NCBI GenBank assembly: GCA_900317845.1
Contig: ONII01000010.1
Location: forward strand, 19,434-83,433
Source of the DNA: an uncultured Bacteroidales bacterium
GTDB lineage: Bacteria > Bacteroidota > Bacteroidia > Bacteroidales > UBA932
Reading direction: 5' to 3'
Length of the DNA stretch: 64,000 nucleotides
Below, piece by piece: positions 44,682 to 53,525 of the stretch. The notes beneath the pieces were generated by a model. That model saw only the letters and a list, made by a program, of their open reading frames with translations, was not told where the DNA came from and ran no database searches. The translations under genes were made by a program, and so were the position numbers. Numbering within the stretch: position 1 is the first letter of the stretch; each line of letters begins with the position of its first letter.

Positions 44682-45200
44682 TTAACCGTTAAAAACTTTG
44701 CTCATGGGAATACCACGCAGACCAGCCACGGTATAGGCGTCGCGCATCTCGGTGAGAGCGGCGATGGTAGCCTTTACCAGGTTGTGCGGGTTGGAAGAAC
44801 CCTTGCTCTTGGCCAGCACGTTCTGAACGCCGGCGCTCTCGAACACGGCACGCATAGCACCACCGGCCTTTACACCGGTACCGGCAGCAGCGGGTTTCAT
44901 GAACACCTCTGCACCGCCGAAGCGATACACCTGCTCGTGGGGGATGGTGGTGTTGATCACGGGGACCTTCACCAGGTTCTTCTTAGCGTCCTCTACGCCT
45001 TTGGCGATAGCGGCGGTAACTTCGTTGGCCTTGCCCAGTCCGTAACCGACCACACCGTTCTCATCGCCGACTACGACGATGGCAGCGAAGCGGAAGTGAC
45101 GACCACCCTTGGTAACCTTGGTTACACGGTTGATGGCCACCAGTCTGTCCTTGAGTTCAAGGTCAGAGGTCTTTACTCTTTTTACATTAGAATTTGCCAT
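44682..45200 (-). CDS. rpsE: 30S ribosomal protein S5
   Basis: 172 residues: [40 protein letters not shown] (double-stranded RNA-binding-like domain) and [16 protein letters not shown]. Affects decoding fidelity and mRNA helicase action of the 30S. Confidence 0.97.
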   Translation of the reverse strand: MANSNVKRVKTSDLELKDRLVAINRVTKVTKGGRHFRFAAIVVVGDENGVVGYGLGKANEVTAAIAKGVEDAKKNLVKVPVINTTIPHEQVYRFGGAEVFMKPAAAGTGVKAGGAMRAVFESAGVQNVLAKSKGSSNPHNLVKATIAALTEMRDAYTVAGLRGIPMSKVFNG

Positions 45201-45214
45201 AGTAGTCTCAATGA

Positions 45215-45577
45215 TTAGAAAGCGAGGCCGCCTTCGCGGGCAGCGTCTGCCAGTGATTTAACTCTGCCGTGGAAGAGATAACCTCCGCGGTCGAAAGCCA
45301 CCTGGGTGATACCGGCGGCGAGGGCGCGCTCAGCGATGGCCTTGCCAACGATGGCGGCGGCTTCAATACCGTTCAGACCCTTGGTCTTTGCGGCGAGGGC
45401 CTTGTCATTGGAGGCGGCAGCCACGAGGGTCTTGCCTTCGAGGTCGTTCACCACCTGGACATAGATCTGCTTGTTGGAGCGGAACACGACCATGCGGGGA
45501 CGCTCGGCGGTGCCATTGACATGCTTGCGGATTCTGTAATGAATCCTTCTTCTTCTTTCAATTCTATTCAATGCCAT
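45215..45577 (-). CDS. rplR: 50S ribosomal protein L18
   Basis: 120 residues: [38 protein letters not shown] and [20 protein letters not shown]. Binds 5S rRNA with L5. A strong Shine-Dalgarno AGGAGG (45591-45586) lies 8 bases before the ATG. Confidence 0.97.
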   Translation of the reverse strand: MALNRIERRRRIHYRIRKHVNGTAERPRMVVFRSNKQIYVQVVNDLEGKTLVAAASNDKALAAKTKGLNGIEAAAIVGKAIAERALAAGITQVAFDRGGYLFHGRVKSLADAAREGGLAF

Positions 45578-45593
45578 AACTCTTTCCTCCTAA

Positions 45594-46154
45594 TTATTTG
45601 GCCGAAGCAGTTTTACCAGCCTTGCGACGGAGCTGCTCACCGACAAACTTGATACCCTTGCCCTTATAAGGTTCGGGACGACGGAACGAACGGATTTTGG
45701 CAGCCACCTGACCGATGAGCTGCTTGTCTGCGCTCTTGAGGATGAGGACAGGGTTCTCACCTTTACGCACCTGAGGGGTCTCTGCGGTGACTTCCTTGGG
45801 GAGCATGATCTGGATGTCGTGGGAGTAACCCAGCGACATGGACAGGAGCTGGCCCTGAGCAGCCACGCGGTAACCTACACCCACGAACTCCTGCTTGATG
45901 GTGAAGCCTTCGCTCACGCCCACAACCATGTTGTGAACAAGAGCGCGGTACAGACCGTGCATGGAGCGGAAGCGAGGGAGGTCGCTCGGGCGGGTGAACT
46001 TGATTTCATTTCCCTCGATGGTGACGGTGATGTCCGGATCTACTTTCTGGCACATCTCGCCAAGAGGGCCTTTCACCTTCACTACGTTGCCGTCCAGGAG
46101 CTCTGCCTTGGTACCGGCCGGAAGGACTACAGGTAATTTACCAATTCTTGACAT
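45594..46154 (-). CDS. rplF: 50S ribosomal protein L6
   Basis: 186 residues: MSRIGKLPVVLPAGTKAELL, then TIKQEFVGVGYRVAAQGQLL and RRPEPYKGKGIKFVGEQLRR, the repeated L6 fold near the GTPase centre. Normal length. Between rpsH and rplR. Confidence 0.97.
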   Translation of the reverse strand: MSRIGKLPVVLPAGTKAELLDGNVVKVKGPLGEMCQKVDPDITVTIEGNEIKFTRPSDLPRFRSMHGLYRALVHNMVVGVSEGFTIKQEFVGVGYRVAAQGQLLSMSLGYSHDIQIMLPKEVTAETPQVRKGENPVLILKSADKQLIGQVAAKIRSFRRPEPYKGKGIKFVGEQLRRKAGKTASAK

Positions 46155-46166
46155 AGTTTTGTTCTA

Positions 46167-46562
46167 TTAGTATACATAGCAAATAACCTCACCACCTACG
46201 TTCTGCTCTTTGGCTTCTTTGTCGGTGATGACGCCCTTGGAGGTGGACAGAATAGCGATACCCAGGCCATTGAGGACGCGGGGCATGTTGGCTACATCTG
46301 CATACTTGCGCAGACCGGGGGTGCTCACGCGAACGATGCTCTTGATGGCAGCGGCCTTGGTCTGGGGGTGATACTTGAGGGCGATCTTGATGGTGTTGTA
46401 CGGGTTACCTTCCACAACTTTGTAGCTGAGGATGTAACCTTTCTCACACAGAATCTTGGTGATGGAGAGCTTCATGTTGGAAGCGGGGATTTCCACCACT
46501 TTCTTGCCAGCGCTGTAAGCGTTGCGAATTCTGGTCAGAAAATCTGCAATAGGATCAGTCAT
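46167..46562 (-). CDS. rpsH: 30S ribosomal protein S8
   Basis: 131 residues: [20 protein letters not shown], then ISTPG-like [20 protein letters not shown] and [20 protein letters not shown]. In E. coli S8 represses the spc operon; no matching leader could be verified here. An 80-base gap separates it from rpsN. Confidence 0.97.
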   Translation of the reverse strand: MTDPIADFLTRIRNAYSAGKKVVEIPASNMKLSITKILCEKGYILSYKVVEGNPYNTIKIALKYHPQTKAAAIKSIVRVSTPGLRKYADVANMPRVLNGLGIAILSTSKGVITDKEAKEQNVGGEVICYVY

Positions 46563-46642
46563 TGTTTTGTCTTTTTGTGGACCGGCGCATGTTTACGCCC
46601 GATATCCGATTGTTTAATTATAAATAATACTTGTGTTGTCGA

Positions 46643-46912
46643 TTACCAGCTGGCTTTCTTTACGCCGGGGATCAGGCCCTGGGAAGCCATCTCGCGGAAT
46701 TGGATACGGCTGAGGCCGAATTCGCGCATGTAACCCTTGGGACGACCGGTGAGAGAGCAGCGGTTGTGGAGACGTACGGGGCTGGCGTTCTTGGGGAGCT
46801 TGTCCAGAGCGGCGTAATCACCGGCCTCTTTCAGAGCTGCGCGCTTGGCGGCGTACTTAGCAACTAATTTCGCGCGTTTTACTTCGCGTGCTTTCATTGA
46901 TTCCTTTGCCAT
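46643..46912 (-). CDS. rpsN: 30S ribosomal protein S14
   Basis: 89 residues: [20 protein letters not shown], then [20 protein letters not shown] and [20 protein letters not shown]. This is the longer, zinc-free form. Ten bases downstream of rplE. Confidence 0.97.
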   Translation of the reverse strand: MAKESMKAREVKRAKLVAKYAAKRAALKEAGDYAALDKLPKNASPVRLHNRCSLTGRPKGYMREFGLSRIQFREMASQGLIPGVKKASW

Positions 46913-46921
46913 GCTACTATA

Positions 46922-47521
46922 TTAGTTATTATGTTTCTTGAACGGGAGACCGAAAGCCTTCAGGAGAGCGTAAGCTTCTTCGTCGGACTTGGCGGTGGTC
47001 ACGAAAGTAATCTCAACACCGTGGATGCGCGGGTTCTTGTCGATCTCGATTTCCGGGAAGATGATCTGTTCCTTGATACCGAGGGTGTAGTTGCCCTGGC
47101 CGTCCATTTTCTCGGAGATACCGTTGAAGTCACGGATACGAGGGAGAGCAACACGGATGAGGCGCTCCAGGAATTCGTACATCTTCACGTCACGCAGGGT
47201 CACTTTTGCGCCGATGGGCATGCCCTTACGGAGTTTGAAGTTGGAAATATCCTTGCGGGAGTTGGTGATAACAGCCTTCTGACCGGCGATGATGGAGAGT
47301 TCCTCTGCGGCCTCTTCTACCATTTTCTTGTCCTGGGTGGCGTCGCCCACACCTTCGTTGAGGGTGATCTTCACCAGCTTGGGAACCTGCATTACAGTAC
47401 CATAAGAGAACTGCTTGGTGAGAGCGGGAACGATTTCCTCCTTGTAAACCTTTTTCAGGTCCGGGGTATAGCCCTTGGGAAGTGCCTGGACTTCTGCGGG
47501 TTTGTTTGCTTTCTTTGCCAT
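46922..47521 (-). CDS. rplE: 50S ribosomal protein L5
   Basis: 199 residues, a little longer at the N-terminus than E. coli L5. [40 protein letters not shown] and [20 protein letters not shown] are diagnostic. Forms the central protuberance with 5S rRNA. Confidence 0.97.
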   Translation of the reverse strand: MAKKANKPAEVQALPKGYTPDLKKVYKEEIVPALTKQFSYGTVMQVPKLVKITLNEGVGDATQDKKMVEEAAEELSIIAGQKAVITNSRKDISNFKLRKGMPIGAKVTLRDVKMYEFLERLIRVALPRIRDFNGISEKMDGQGNYTLGIKEQIIFPEIEIDKNPRIHGVEITFVTTAKSDEEAYALLKAFGLPFKKHNN

Positions 47522-47523
47522 AA

Positions 47524-47838
47524 TTACTTGATCTCCTCTCCGGTTGTTTTAGCAATACGCACTTTCTTGCCGTCTACCTCTTTGTGAGCAATACGCGTGG
47601 GCTTGCCAGCGTTGTCCACGAGGTTCACGTTGGAAATGTGAATACCTGCTTCCTGTTTTACAATACCGCCCTGAGGGTTCTTCGGGTTGGGTTTGGTATG
47701 CTTGGACACCATGTTCACGCCTTCTACGATGACGCGATCCTTGTCACGCAGCACTTCGAGGACCTTGCCGGTCTTGCCTTTGTCGTTACCGGCATTCACA
47801 TACACGGTATCGCCTTTCTTGATATTGAACTTTTTCAT
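47524..47838 (-). CDS. rplX: 50S ribosomal protein L24
   Basis: 104 residues with a KOW motif: [20 protein letters not shown], then [20 protein letters not shown]. Assembly initiator of the 50S, near the exit tunnel. Two bases separate it from rplE. Confidence 0.97.
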   Translation of the reverse strand: MKKFNIKKGDTVYVNAGNDKGKTGKVLEVLRDKDRVIVEGVNMVSKHTKPNPKNPQGGIVKQEAGIHISNVNLVDNAGKPTRIAHKEVDGKKVRIAKTTGEEIK

Positions 47839-47850
47839 AACTGCTACTGA

Positions 47851-48216
47851 TTAAAGGACCTCGGGTGCCAGTGAAACGATTTTCATGTAGTTCTCGCGGA
47901 GTTCGCGGGCCACGGGACCGAAGATACGGGTACCGCGGAGTTCGCCTGCACCGTTCAGAAGAACGCAAGCGTTCTCATCGAAACGGATATAGGAGCCGTC
48001 CGGACGACGGATTTCCTTCTTGGTGCGAACAACAACAGCCTTGGTGACAGTGCCTTTCTTGATGTCGCCGCCGGGGATGGCGCTCTTCACGGTCACTACG
48101 ATGGTTTCGCCGATGGTGGCGTAACGGTGACGGGTACCGCCCAGCACACGGATGCAAAGGACTTCCTTAGCTCCGCTGTTGTCGGCAACCGTTAAACGTG
48201 ATTCCTGCTGTATCAT
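47851..48216 (-). CDS. rplN: 50S ribosomal protein L14
   Basis: 121 residues: [40 protein letters not shown] and [20 protein letters not shown]. Standard length; forms an intersubunit bridge. Confidence 0.98.
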   Translation of the reverse strand: MIQQESRLTVADNSGAKEVLCIRVLGGTRHRYATIGETIVVTVKSAIPGGDIKKGTVTKAVVVRTKKEIRRPDGSYIRFDENACVLLNGAGELRGTRIFGPVARELRENYMKIVSLAPEVL

Positions 48217-48218
48217 AA

Positions 48219-48473
48219 TTACTTCACTTTTTCTACGATTTCAACTAATCTCCAGTTCTTGGTCTTGCTCAGAGGACGGGTCTCCATGATGCGGACGGTA
48301 TCGCCCTCGGAGCACTCATTCTTGGCGTCCTCAGCAACGAACTTGGTGGTCTTCTTTACGAACTTGCCGTAAATGGGGTGCTTCTCGTGGGTTTCCACGG
48401 CCACGACGATGGTCTTGTCCATCTTGTTGCTGACCACAATACCTACTCTTTCTTTACGAAGATTTCTTTCCAT
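48219..48473 (-). CDS. rpsQ: 30S ribosomal protein S17
   Basis: 84 residues, OB fold: [40 protein letters not shown] and [20 protein letters not shown]. Two bases before rplN. Confidence 0.97.
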   Translation of the reverse strand: MERNLRKERVGIVVSNKMDKTIVVAVETHEKHPIYGKFVKKTTKFVAEDAKNECSEGDTVRIMETRPLSKTKNWRLVEIVEKVK

Positions 48474-48487
48474 AGGTCAATGCTTCT

Positions 48488-48685
48488 TTAGTTCTGCTGT
48501 TTCTCTTTCTCGGCCAGGATGGTGATCATGCGAGCGATGTCCTGACGGGTCTTGCGAATCTTGGAGGTGTCCTCCAGGGGGGAGATCGCATGATTGAGTT
48601 TCATGGTGTCGAGGTTGTTTTTCTCGACCTCGATGCGGTCGCGCAGATCTGCGACGCTCATCTCACGTACTTCGGATACTTTCAT
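48488..48685 (-). CDS. rpmC: 50S ribosomal protein L29
   Basis: 65 residues, two helices: MKVSEVREMSVADLRDRIEV, then HAISPLEDTSKIRKTRQDIA. Sits at the tunnel exit. A strong Shine-Dalgarno AGGAGG (48699-48694) lies 8 bases before the ATG, one of three in this operon. Confidence 0.96.
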   Translation of the reverse strand: MKVSEVREMSVADLRDRIEVEKNNLDTMKLNHAISPLEDTSKIRKTRQDIARMITILAEKEKQQN

Positions 48686-48704
48686 TTTCTTCTCCTCCTA
48701 CTGA

Positions 48705-49127
48705 TTATTCTTCTACATAATCCCTGCGGACCACGAACTTGGTGGCAACGGGAAGCTTGTTGGCAGCCAGACGCATAGCCTCTTTGGCGGTGGCGAGGGA
48801 AACGCCCTCTGCCTCGAAGAGGATACGGCCGGGAGTGATAGGAGCAACAAAGCCCTGAGGATCACCCTTACCTTTACCCATACGGGTATCCAGCGGCTTG
48901 GCGGTGAACGGCTTCACAGGGAAGACACGGATCCAGATCTGACCTTCACGGTTCATACGACGGGAGATGGCCTGACGGGCAGCCTCGATTTGCTGGGCAG
49001 TGAGCCAGCAGTTCTCAAGGTTCTTGAGGCCGAAAGAGCCGAATGCGAGCTGGTTTCCACGACCGGAATTGCCCTTCATGCGGTTTTTCTGTTCCCTTCT
49101 GAATTTGGTTCTTTTAGGCTGTAACAT
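48705..49127 (-). CDS. rplP: 50S ribosomal protein L16
   Basis: 140 residues: [20 protein letters not shown], then [20 protein letters not shown] and [20 protein letters not shown] near the A-site tRNA loop. It is normally preceded by rpsC and rplV; here it is the first gene of the operon, with about 80 bases of leader behind its own promoter. Confidence 0.98.
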   Translation of the reverse strand: MLQPKRTKFRREQKNRMKGNSGRGNQLAFGSFGLKNLENCWLTAQQIEAARQAISRRMNREGQIWIRVFPVKPFTAKPLDTRMGKGKGDPQGFVAPITPGRILFEAEGVSLATAKEAMRLAANKLPVATKFVVRRDYVEE

Positions 49128-49214
49128 TTCTTAAATGCTTTAAATTTTCCTTATAATTCCCTAACTCATTGAAACTCAGCTGGTTGGGTGCATTTTGCTC
49201 CAATTTGGGGATTG

Positions 49215-49245
49215 CAAAGTTACAACTTTTTTTCAAATCCACAAA
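49215..49245 (-). promoter_or_regulatory. Promoter of the rplP-to-rplQ operon
   Basis: Minus strand: TTTG (49245-49242), 19-base spacer, TAACTTTG (49222-49215). Perfect consensus. It shows that the downstream half of the S10-spc operon is transcribed on its own here. Confidence 0.85.
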
Positions 49246-49292
49246 TTTTTTTGCACGATTTTTACACATTTTCGACCGCGGATTTTTACACT

Positions 49293-49318
49293 TAACTCGC
49301 TGATATTTACGCGAGTTA
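49293..49318. repeat. Inverted repeat with flanking direct repeats
   Basis: TAACTCGC-N10-GCGAGTTA (49293-49318), flanked by two direct copies of TTTTCGACCGC (49270-49280 and 49351-49361). It lies between the DUF4294 gene stop and the rplP promoter. No T run is present. Candidate regulatory site upstream of the ribosomal operon or transcript 3' end of the DUF4294 gene. Confidence 0.45.
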
Positions 49319-49357
49319 CGTGAATTGTTGAAAAAATCTTTCCGCAGTTTTCGACCG

Positions 49358-50092
49358 CTACTTTTTATATCGGTCCGGAACGTTGACCACGGGCGGCTCC
49401 TCCCAGAAGAGCGACCAGTACAGGTCGCGGAACTCGCCCCGCTGCCAGGCTTGCACCAGCTCCTCCAGAGGAGCATCGGCACCGGTGGGGTCATAAGAAG
49501 ACTTGAGGTCGTTTTCGAACATTTTGGCGACGCCCTGCCAGAAGATGGCCGCAGCGCCGTTCTTGTAATTCTTGATGATGTCGTAGGGCGGAACGCCGGT
49601 TTCCCGGTCGATAAGCTTGAGCAGCACCGCCCCCTGCTGGATGGTCATCTCGCGCAGCGCCCCCTCGAAGTCGCGGAACAGGTCCTTCTGGATGGCCGAT
49701 ATGTATCGGCCCTTCCGGAAAGCGCCGTAGTGCTCCGCGTTGAGCGTGCTGTCAATCTCCTTCTTTAATACGCGCGAGGCCTGCGCATACGGGTACACGC
49801 GGGCGAACCGCCACACCAGCTTGTAATACTGGCGCCACTGCTTGTCGGTGGTTCTTTTGCTCCGGCTCAGGATGTACACGGCCGGAAGGCGGTCCAGGTA
49901 GGTGGTATCGCCATCTTTCACCACCATGCGCATGTTGCCGCCGCTCCCCTTCCCCTGCTCCGACGCCACCTGGGCACGCGCCATGGCCTCCTGCCGCTCG
50001 CGGGCTCTTTCCATCGCCCTGCGCACATGATTCTGTGCCGATACCCCCAGGGGAATGAGAGTGAGCACGATAAGCAAGATATGACGGGCCAT
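49358..50092 (-). CDS. DUF4294 family protein
   Basis: 244 residues with a signal peptide (MARHILLIVLTLIPLGVSAQ), a basic helical stretch RRAMERARERQEAMARA, then the DUF4294 core: MVVKDGDTTYLDRLPAVYIL, WRQYYKLVWRFARVYPYAQA, FRDFEGALREMTIQQGAVLL and KLIDRETGVPPYDIIK. The family is restricted to Bacteroidota and uncharacterised. ATG 50092 was chosen over upstream in-frame codons because it starts the signal peptide and follows the -7 box by 11 bases. Confidence 0.88.
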   Translation of the reverse strand: MARHILLIVLTLIPLGVSAQNHVRRAMERARERQEAMARAQVASEQGKGSGGNMRMVVKDGDTTYLDRLPAVYILSRSKRTTDKQWRQYYKLVWRFARVYPYAQASRVLKKEIDSTLNAEHYGAFRKGRYISAIQKDLFRDFEGALREMTIQQGAVLLKLIDRETGVPPYDIIKNYKNGAAAIFWQGVAKMFENDLKSSYDPTGADAPLEELVQAWQRGEFRDLYWSLFWEEPPVVNVPDRYKK

Positions 50093-50103
50093 TTTCACGA
50101 CTG

Positions 50104-50135
50104 CAAAGGTAACACTTTGCAAAAAGTTTACCAAA
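50104..50135 (-). promoter_or_regulatory. Promoter of the DUF4294 gene
   Basis: Minus strand: TTTG (50135-50132), 20-base spacer, TACCTTTG (50111-50104). Perfect consensus; short leader of about 5 bases before the ATG at 50092. Confidence 0.75.
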
Positions 50136-50162
50136 CCGGTTGTGCCCGGCCCTTGCCTGGTC

Positions 50163-50184
50163 ATGCCCGGCCCCGACCGGGCAT
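50163..50184. repeat. Family-I palindromic repeat
   Basis: ATGCCCGG-N6-CCGGGCAT, perfect, between the C69 peptidase stop and the DUF4294 promoter. Confidence 0.85.
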
Positions 50185-50209
50185 CTCCTGCCCTCATTGA
50201 CCGGCGACG

Positions 50210-51886
50210 CTACTGCACCAGTTCTTTCCGCACGTAGCGCTCCCCGGTGGCCTGCAGCACAGCGTCTACAAAGGCGGGAGCATAGGCGGGAGAAGTGTGG
50301 CGGCCGGGAACAATCTCGCCGTCCTTGGACGGGCGCATGATCTGGTCGTTATGCTTGACGATGAGCAGCTTGGCCAGTTTGTCCCAGCGCTGCATCATGC
50401 GGTTGGTATAGGCAATGCTCTTACCGGTAAGGTAATCCGACAGCTCGCCGACGGTAAGCCCGGCGGCGTGCGCTTCAACGGCTGCCTGATCGGCCTCAAA
50501 ATAGTCTTCCAGCTCTACCTGGGCTTCCAGAAGGTCCGGGTACATGGCGCTCCAGCGCGGATAAACCATGTTGGCCACCCAGTTGCACATCCAGAAGGCG
50601 CTGTCGAAGGAAAACTCGGTGATGCTGTTGTTCTCCCGGCGGAACGGCTCCGGAATCCGGTTGATGCCGCAGTACACCGGCACATAGGCCACCATGGTGG
50701 CGTCGTCCAGGTTAAAATACGTAATGCCGCCCAGGGCGTCCGGCAACCAGGAACGCATGCGGCATACCATGGTGAGGCCGCTCTGCTGGCAGCCGATGGG
50801 CCGTTCGCGGAACATGGGCGTGCCGTCGGGGGCCTGGAAGTTCAGCGGCTGGTTGCGGTAGGGCGACGCCCAGGGACCGGCGCTGATATCGCTTGTCATG
50901 TCCAGGGCGGTGCCTTCGTAGTGGTCGCGCATGTCCCGCTGGATGTCGCGGTAGCTCACGGGGGCATCCGGCTTAATCCACAGCGGCAGTTCGTCGTGCT
51001 CGCGCAAGTCCCCGTTCAAGAAAGGCAAATAGCTGTCCATCACTTCCTTGGAGTAGTGGCGCCGATAAAAACTCCACACGCGGGCCTCGCAGTAGCGGAT
51101 GGCGCCCCAGTCCAGCGGACCATAGGCTTCGCGGAAGCTGAAATCGGCATCGGCCCCGTCAAAATAACCCATTTCGCGGGCAAAGGAGATGACGTCTGCG
51201 CTGTACATGGTGTCGCCGTCCTTGGTCACGCAGAAGCCCAGCTTCTTGTCCACCTTCTTGGCTTGCGGGAACTGACGGATGCGGCTGGCGTTGGCATACG
51301 CGCAAATGTGGTCGTCCGGGACGCGGCGGGCCACCCAGACTGCACCCACGCGGCCCGGCCCCTTGCCGATAAGCTCCATGATCCAGGCCTCTTCCTTGTC
51401 GCAGACGGCAAACGACTCGCCGGTTTCGCTATAGCCATATTCCTGCACCAGTGCGTGCATGACGGCGATGGCTTCCCGTGCCGATGCCGACCGCTGCAAC
51501 GCCAGGTGCATAAGAGCGAAATAGTCCAGCGCCCCGTCCGGGTTGCGGAGCTCTTTGCGGCCTCCCCAGGTGGTTTCCATGATGGAAACCTGCTTCTCGT
51601 TCATCAGGCCGGTGACGGCATACGTATAAGGGGCCTGTGCAATGTAATGCACGATGGAAGGGTCCCTCCTGCCGCGCACAATCACCTTTTCGCCGGGTTC
51701 ATGCTTTCCGGGGGCCGAATAGCTGAGCGACCTGGCAGAGCCGAAGCTGTCACAGTTATAGGTGCAAATGACGCTCCCGTCCACGGAAGCTTTTTTCCCG
51801 ACGATGAGGTTGGTGCAGGAGTCTGCATGCTGGGTGCCTGCGAGCAGGCAGGCGGCCATAATGGCCAGAGTGGCAAGTTTTTTCAT
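50210..51886 (-). CDS. C69 family dipeptidase
   Basis: 558-residue exported Ntn-hydrolase. Signal sequence MKKLATLAIMAACLLAGTQH, then ADSCTNLIVGKKASVDGSV with the catalytic nucleophile Cys24 expected to become N-terminal after processing; SFAVCDKEEAWIMELIGKGP is another family motif. Members (PepD-type) cleave dipeptides, preferring an N-terminal non-polar residue. Bacteroidales carry several exported copies. Monocistronic as far as visible. Confidence 0.9.
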   Translation of the reverse strand: MKKLATLAIMAACLLAGTQHADSCTNLIVGKKASVDGSVICTYNCDSFGSARSLSYSAPGKHEPGEKVIVRGRRDPSIVHYIAQAPYTYAVTGLMNEKQVSIMETTWGGRKELRNPDGALDYFALMHLALQRSASAREAIAVMHALVQEYGYSETGESFAVCDKEEAWIMELIGKGPGRVGAVWVARRVPDDHICAYANASRIRQFPQAKKVDKKLGFCVTKDGDTMYSADVISFAREMGYFDGADADFSFREAYGPLDWGAIRYCEARVWSFYRRHYSKEVMDSYLPFLNGDLREHDELPLWIKPDAPVSYRDIQRDMRDHYEGTALDMTSDISAGPWASPYRNQPLNFQAPDGTPMFRERPIGCQQSGLTMVCRMRSWLPDALGGITYFNLDDATMVAYVPVYCGINRIPEPFRRENNSITEFSFDSAFWMCNWVANMVYPRWSAMYPDLLEAQVELEDYFEADQAAVEAHAAGLTVGELSDYLTGKSIAYTNRMMQRWDKLAKLLIVKHNDQIMRPSKDGEIVPGRHTSPAYAPAFVDAVLQATGERYVRKELVQ

Positions 51887-51955
51887 GATGCCAAGTTACG
51901 GAATTGTTGGCACTTTTGCAAGGAAATGCCGGCATGCCCGGGTTGTTGCTAGGTC

Positions 51956-51975
51956 ATGCCCGGCCGTTGCCAGGC
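51956..51975. repeat. Degenerate family-I repeat
   Basis: Begins GTCATGCCCGG and continues CCGTTGCCAGGCAA; only the left arm is intact. A similar fragment GGCATGCCCGGG lies at 51931-51942. Between the C69 peptidase start and the gene at 52050. Confidence 0.55.
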
Positions 51976-52049
51976 AACACTCAAGCCCCAAATGCTTAGC
52001 GGCCGACTATTCCATTTTTTTTCGTACTTTTGTAGACGAAGCAAAACGT

Positions 52050-52364
52050 ATGCACCCGAAGTTTATTTTGGTCACAAAACCGGAGCAGCCGCTCAAGGGC
52101 CTGTTTGTGTACGGGATGGTGGGCCAGCACAAAGAGCTGGTGCAACCGCTGGGCTATGCAAAAGTGCACGGCGGAGGCTGGTATATCAAGGATGACGATG
52201 CCAAAACCATGACCCTTTATGGCAGCTCCGGGGACTATGGGGAGCCCAAACTGGCCTTCCTGAACCAGATTCCGGCAGAGTTGAAAGGGTATCGCTTTCT
52301 CTTTTCTCCCGGCTGGAACCTGCCGCCCAATGAACTGGATTTAACCGATATAGAATATGTATAA
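52050..52364 (+). CDS. Uncharacterised 104-residue protein
   Basis: Soluble protein without signal sequence, starting MHPKFILVTKPEQPLKGLFV. Internal GYAKVHGGGWYIKDDD and SSGDYGEPKLAFLNQIP suggest a small beta-rich fold; no known motif. The start is at 52050; sequence further upstream in frame is repeat-derived and antisense to the C69 gene. TACTTTTG lies at 52025-52032. Its end overlaps the PPC-domain gene by eight bases, so they are co-translated. Confidence 0.78.
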   Translation: MHPKFILVTKPEQPLKGLFVYGMVGQHKELVQPLGYAKVHGGGWYIKDDDAKTMTLYGSSGDYGEPKLAFLNQIPAELKGYRFLFSPGWNLPPNELDLTDIEYV

Positions 52365-52785
52365 GTACAAGCAAGTTAAGGACAATGTGTATGTCCTGAG
52401 TCTGGACAACCATGTGGAAGTATCTGCCGCCCTGGCCGCATTCTGCACCGAGAAGGGCATCCTGGCGGGGAAAATTATCGGCCTGGGGGCCGTTTCGGAG
52501 GCCACGTTCCGCTTCCTGAATCCCAATACCATGAAGTACGTGGACAAGACCTTCACCGAGCAGATGGAAATCACCAACCTCACGGGTAACATTTCCCAGA
52601 AGGACGGCAAGCCTTATCTGCACCTGCATATCACCGCCAGCCGCGAGGACTACACCTGCATTGGCGGGCACCTCCTCACCGCCTACATCAACGGCGCCTG
52701 CGAGCTGTACGTAGAGGCCTTCCCCGGCGTGGAGATTGGCCGCCGCATAGACCCCAAACTCGGAATTACTTTGTACCAATTCTAA
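52357..52785 (+). CDS. PPC (DUF296) domain protein
   Basis: 142 residues forming one PCC/PPC domain, the fold found in plant AT-hook proteins and as a stand-alone trimeric protein in bacteria and archaea. Visible: GILAGKIIGLGAVSEATFRF, LTGNISQKDGKPYLHLHIT and GGHLLTAYINGACELYVEAF. The HLH of YLHLHITAS could bind a metal. Role in bacteria is poorly known; DNA binding is not assured without an AT hook. Overlaps its upstream neighbour by 8 bases and its downstream neighbour by one (TAATG). Confidence 0.88.
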   Translation: MYKYKQVKDNVYVLSLDNHVEVSAALAAFCTEKGILAGKIIGLGAVSEATFRFLNPNTMKYVDKTFTEQMEITNLTGNISQKDGKPYLHLHITASREDYTCIGGHLLTAYINGACELYVEAFPGVEIGRRIDPKLGITLYQF

Positions 52786-53525
52786 TGAAACCGATCCGTT
52801 TTGTTCTCGCCGGCCTGGTCACGCTGTTTGCCTGTACCAAACAGGCCTCCCCTATTGCCAGCATATCGGCCGAAAATATCAAACCCTGCGAGGTCACCAT
52901 CGTGTGCACGGTGAGCCAGCCGGAGCTGTTTACTCTGCCGCTCATGAAGGTCTGGATGAGCTTGGATCCCGATAAGGAAATGACCAGTTTCCTTACCACC
53001 AACGTCATGAAAGACGGGAAAATGAGCCTGACCTACCCCTGCGCATATCCAGACACGCGCTACTACTTCAAAGTGAGGCTTTTTAGGGGCGACAGCGTTT
53101 TCTACGACTCCGAGGAGATGACTTTCGTCACCGCGGACCTTTCCTCCGACATGGTCGATATGGGGCTCAGCGTCAAATGGGCGGGTGCCAACCTGGGCGC
53201 CAGGCAGCCGCAGGAACTGGGCACGCGTGTCACGTCCCTGCCCGCCTCCCTGCCCCAGCGCTTACCTACCCGCGCCGAATTCAACGAGCTGTTTGAGAAA
53301 TGCGACGTATTTACCAACACTTACCACAACGTACGTGGAAGCCTTTTCATCAGCCGAGAGAACCAGAATGTCATCTTCTTTCCCGTTGAGCACATCACGG
53401 AAGAGGCGTTCTATTGGTGTGCCGATGAAGGACAAGCGTTGCATTTTATGTCCAACGGCATGCACAAATACGAGGAAAGAGATGATTCCGAAGGCGGGTT
53501 TATTCGCTTTGTTTCGTCAAAATAA
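52785..53525 (+). CDS. Lipoprotein with VDMGLSVKWA module
   Basis: 246-residue lipoprotein (LFAC, Cys17). An N-terminal beta domain (about 25-120) is followed by VDMGLSVKWAGANLGARQPQ, the same opening as in the large lipoprotein at 30480 (VDLGLSVKWANKNLGAEFPE), and LPTRAEFNELFEKC, matching the WRMPTHPEMEEL position of that protein. Here the module is short. Function unknown. The ATG overlaps the PPC gene stop by one base. The 3' end overlaps the opposite gene by 26 bases. Confidence 0.8.
   Translation: MKPIRFVLAGLVTLFACTKQASPIASISAENIKPCEVTIVCTVSQPELFTLPLMKVWMSLDPDKEMTSFLTTNVMKDGKMSLTYPCAYPDTRYYFKVRLFRGDSVFYDSEEMTFVTADLSSDMVDMGLSVKWAGANLGARQPQELGTRVTSLPASLPQRLPTRAEFNELFEKCDVFTNTYHNVRGSLFISRENQNVIFFPVEHITEEAFYWCADEGQALHFMSNGMHKYEERDDSEGGFIRFVSSK

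Noticed and set aside
49114-49494. 126-codon open frame ahead of rplP, considered as a relic of rpsC or rplV
   Set aside because: Translation shows no S3 or L22 sequence; half of it is antisense-frame overlap with the DUF4294 gene and the rest is AT-rich leader DNA.
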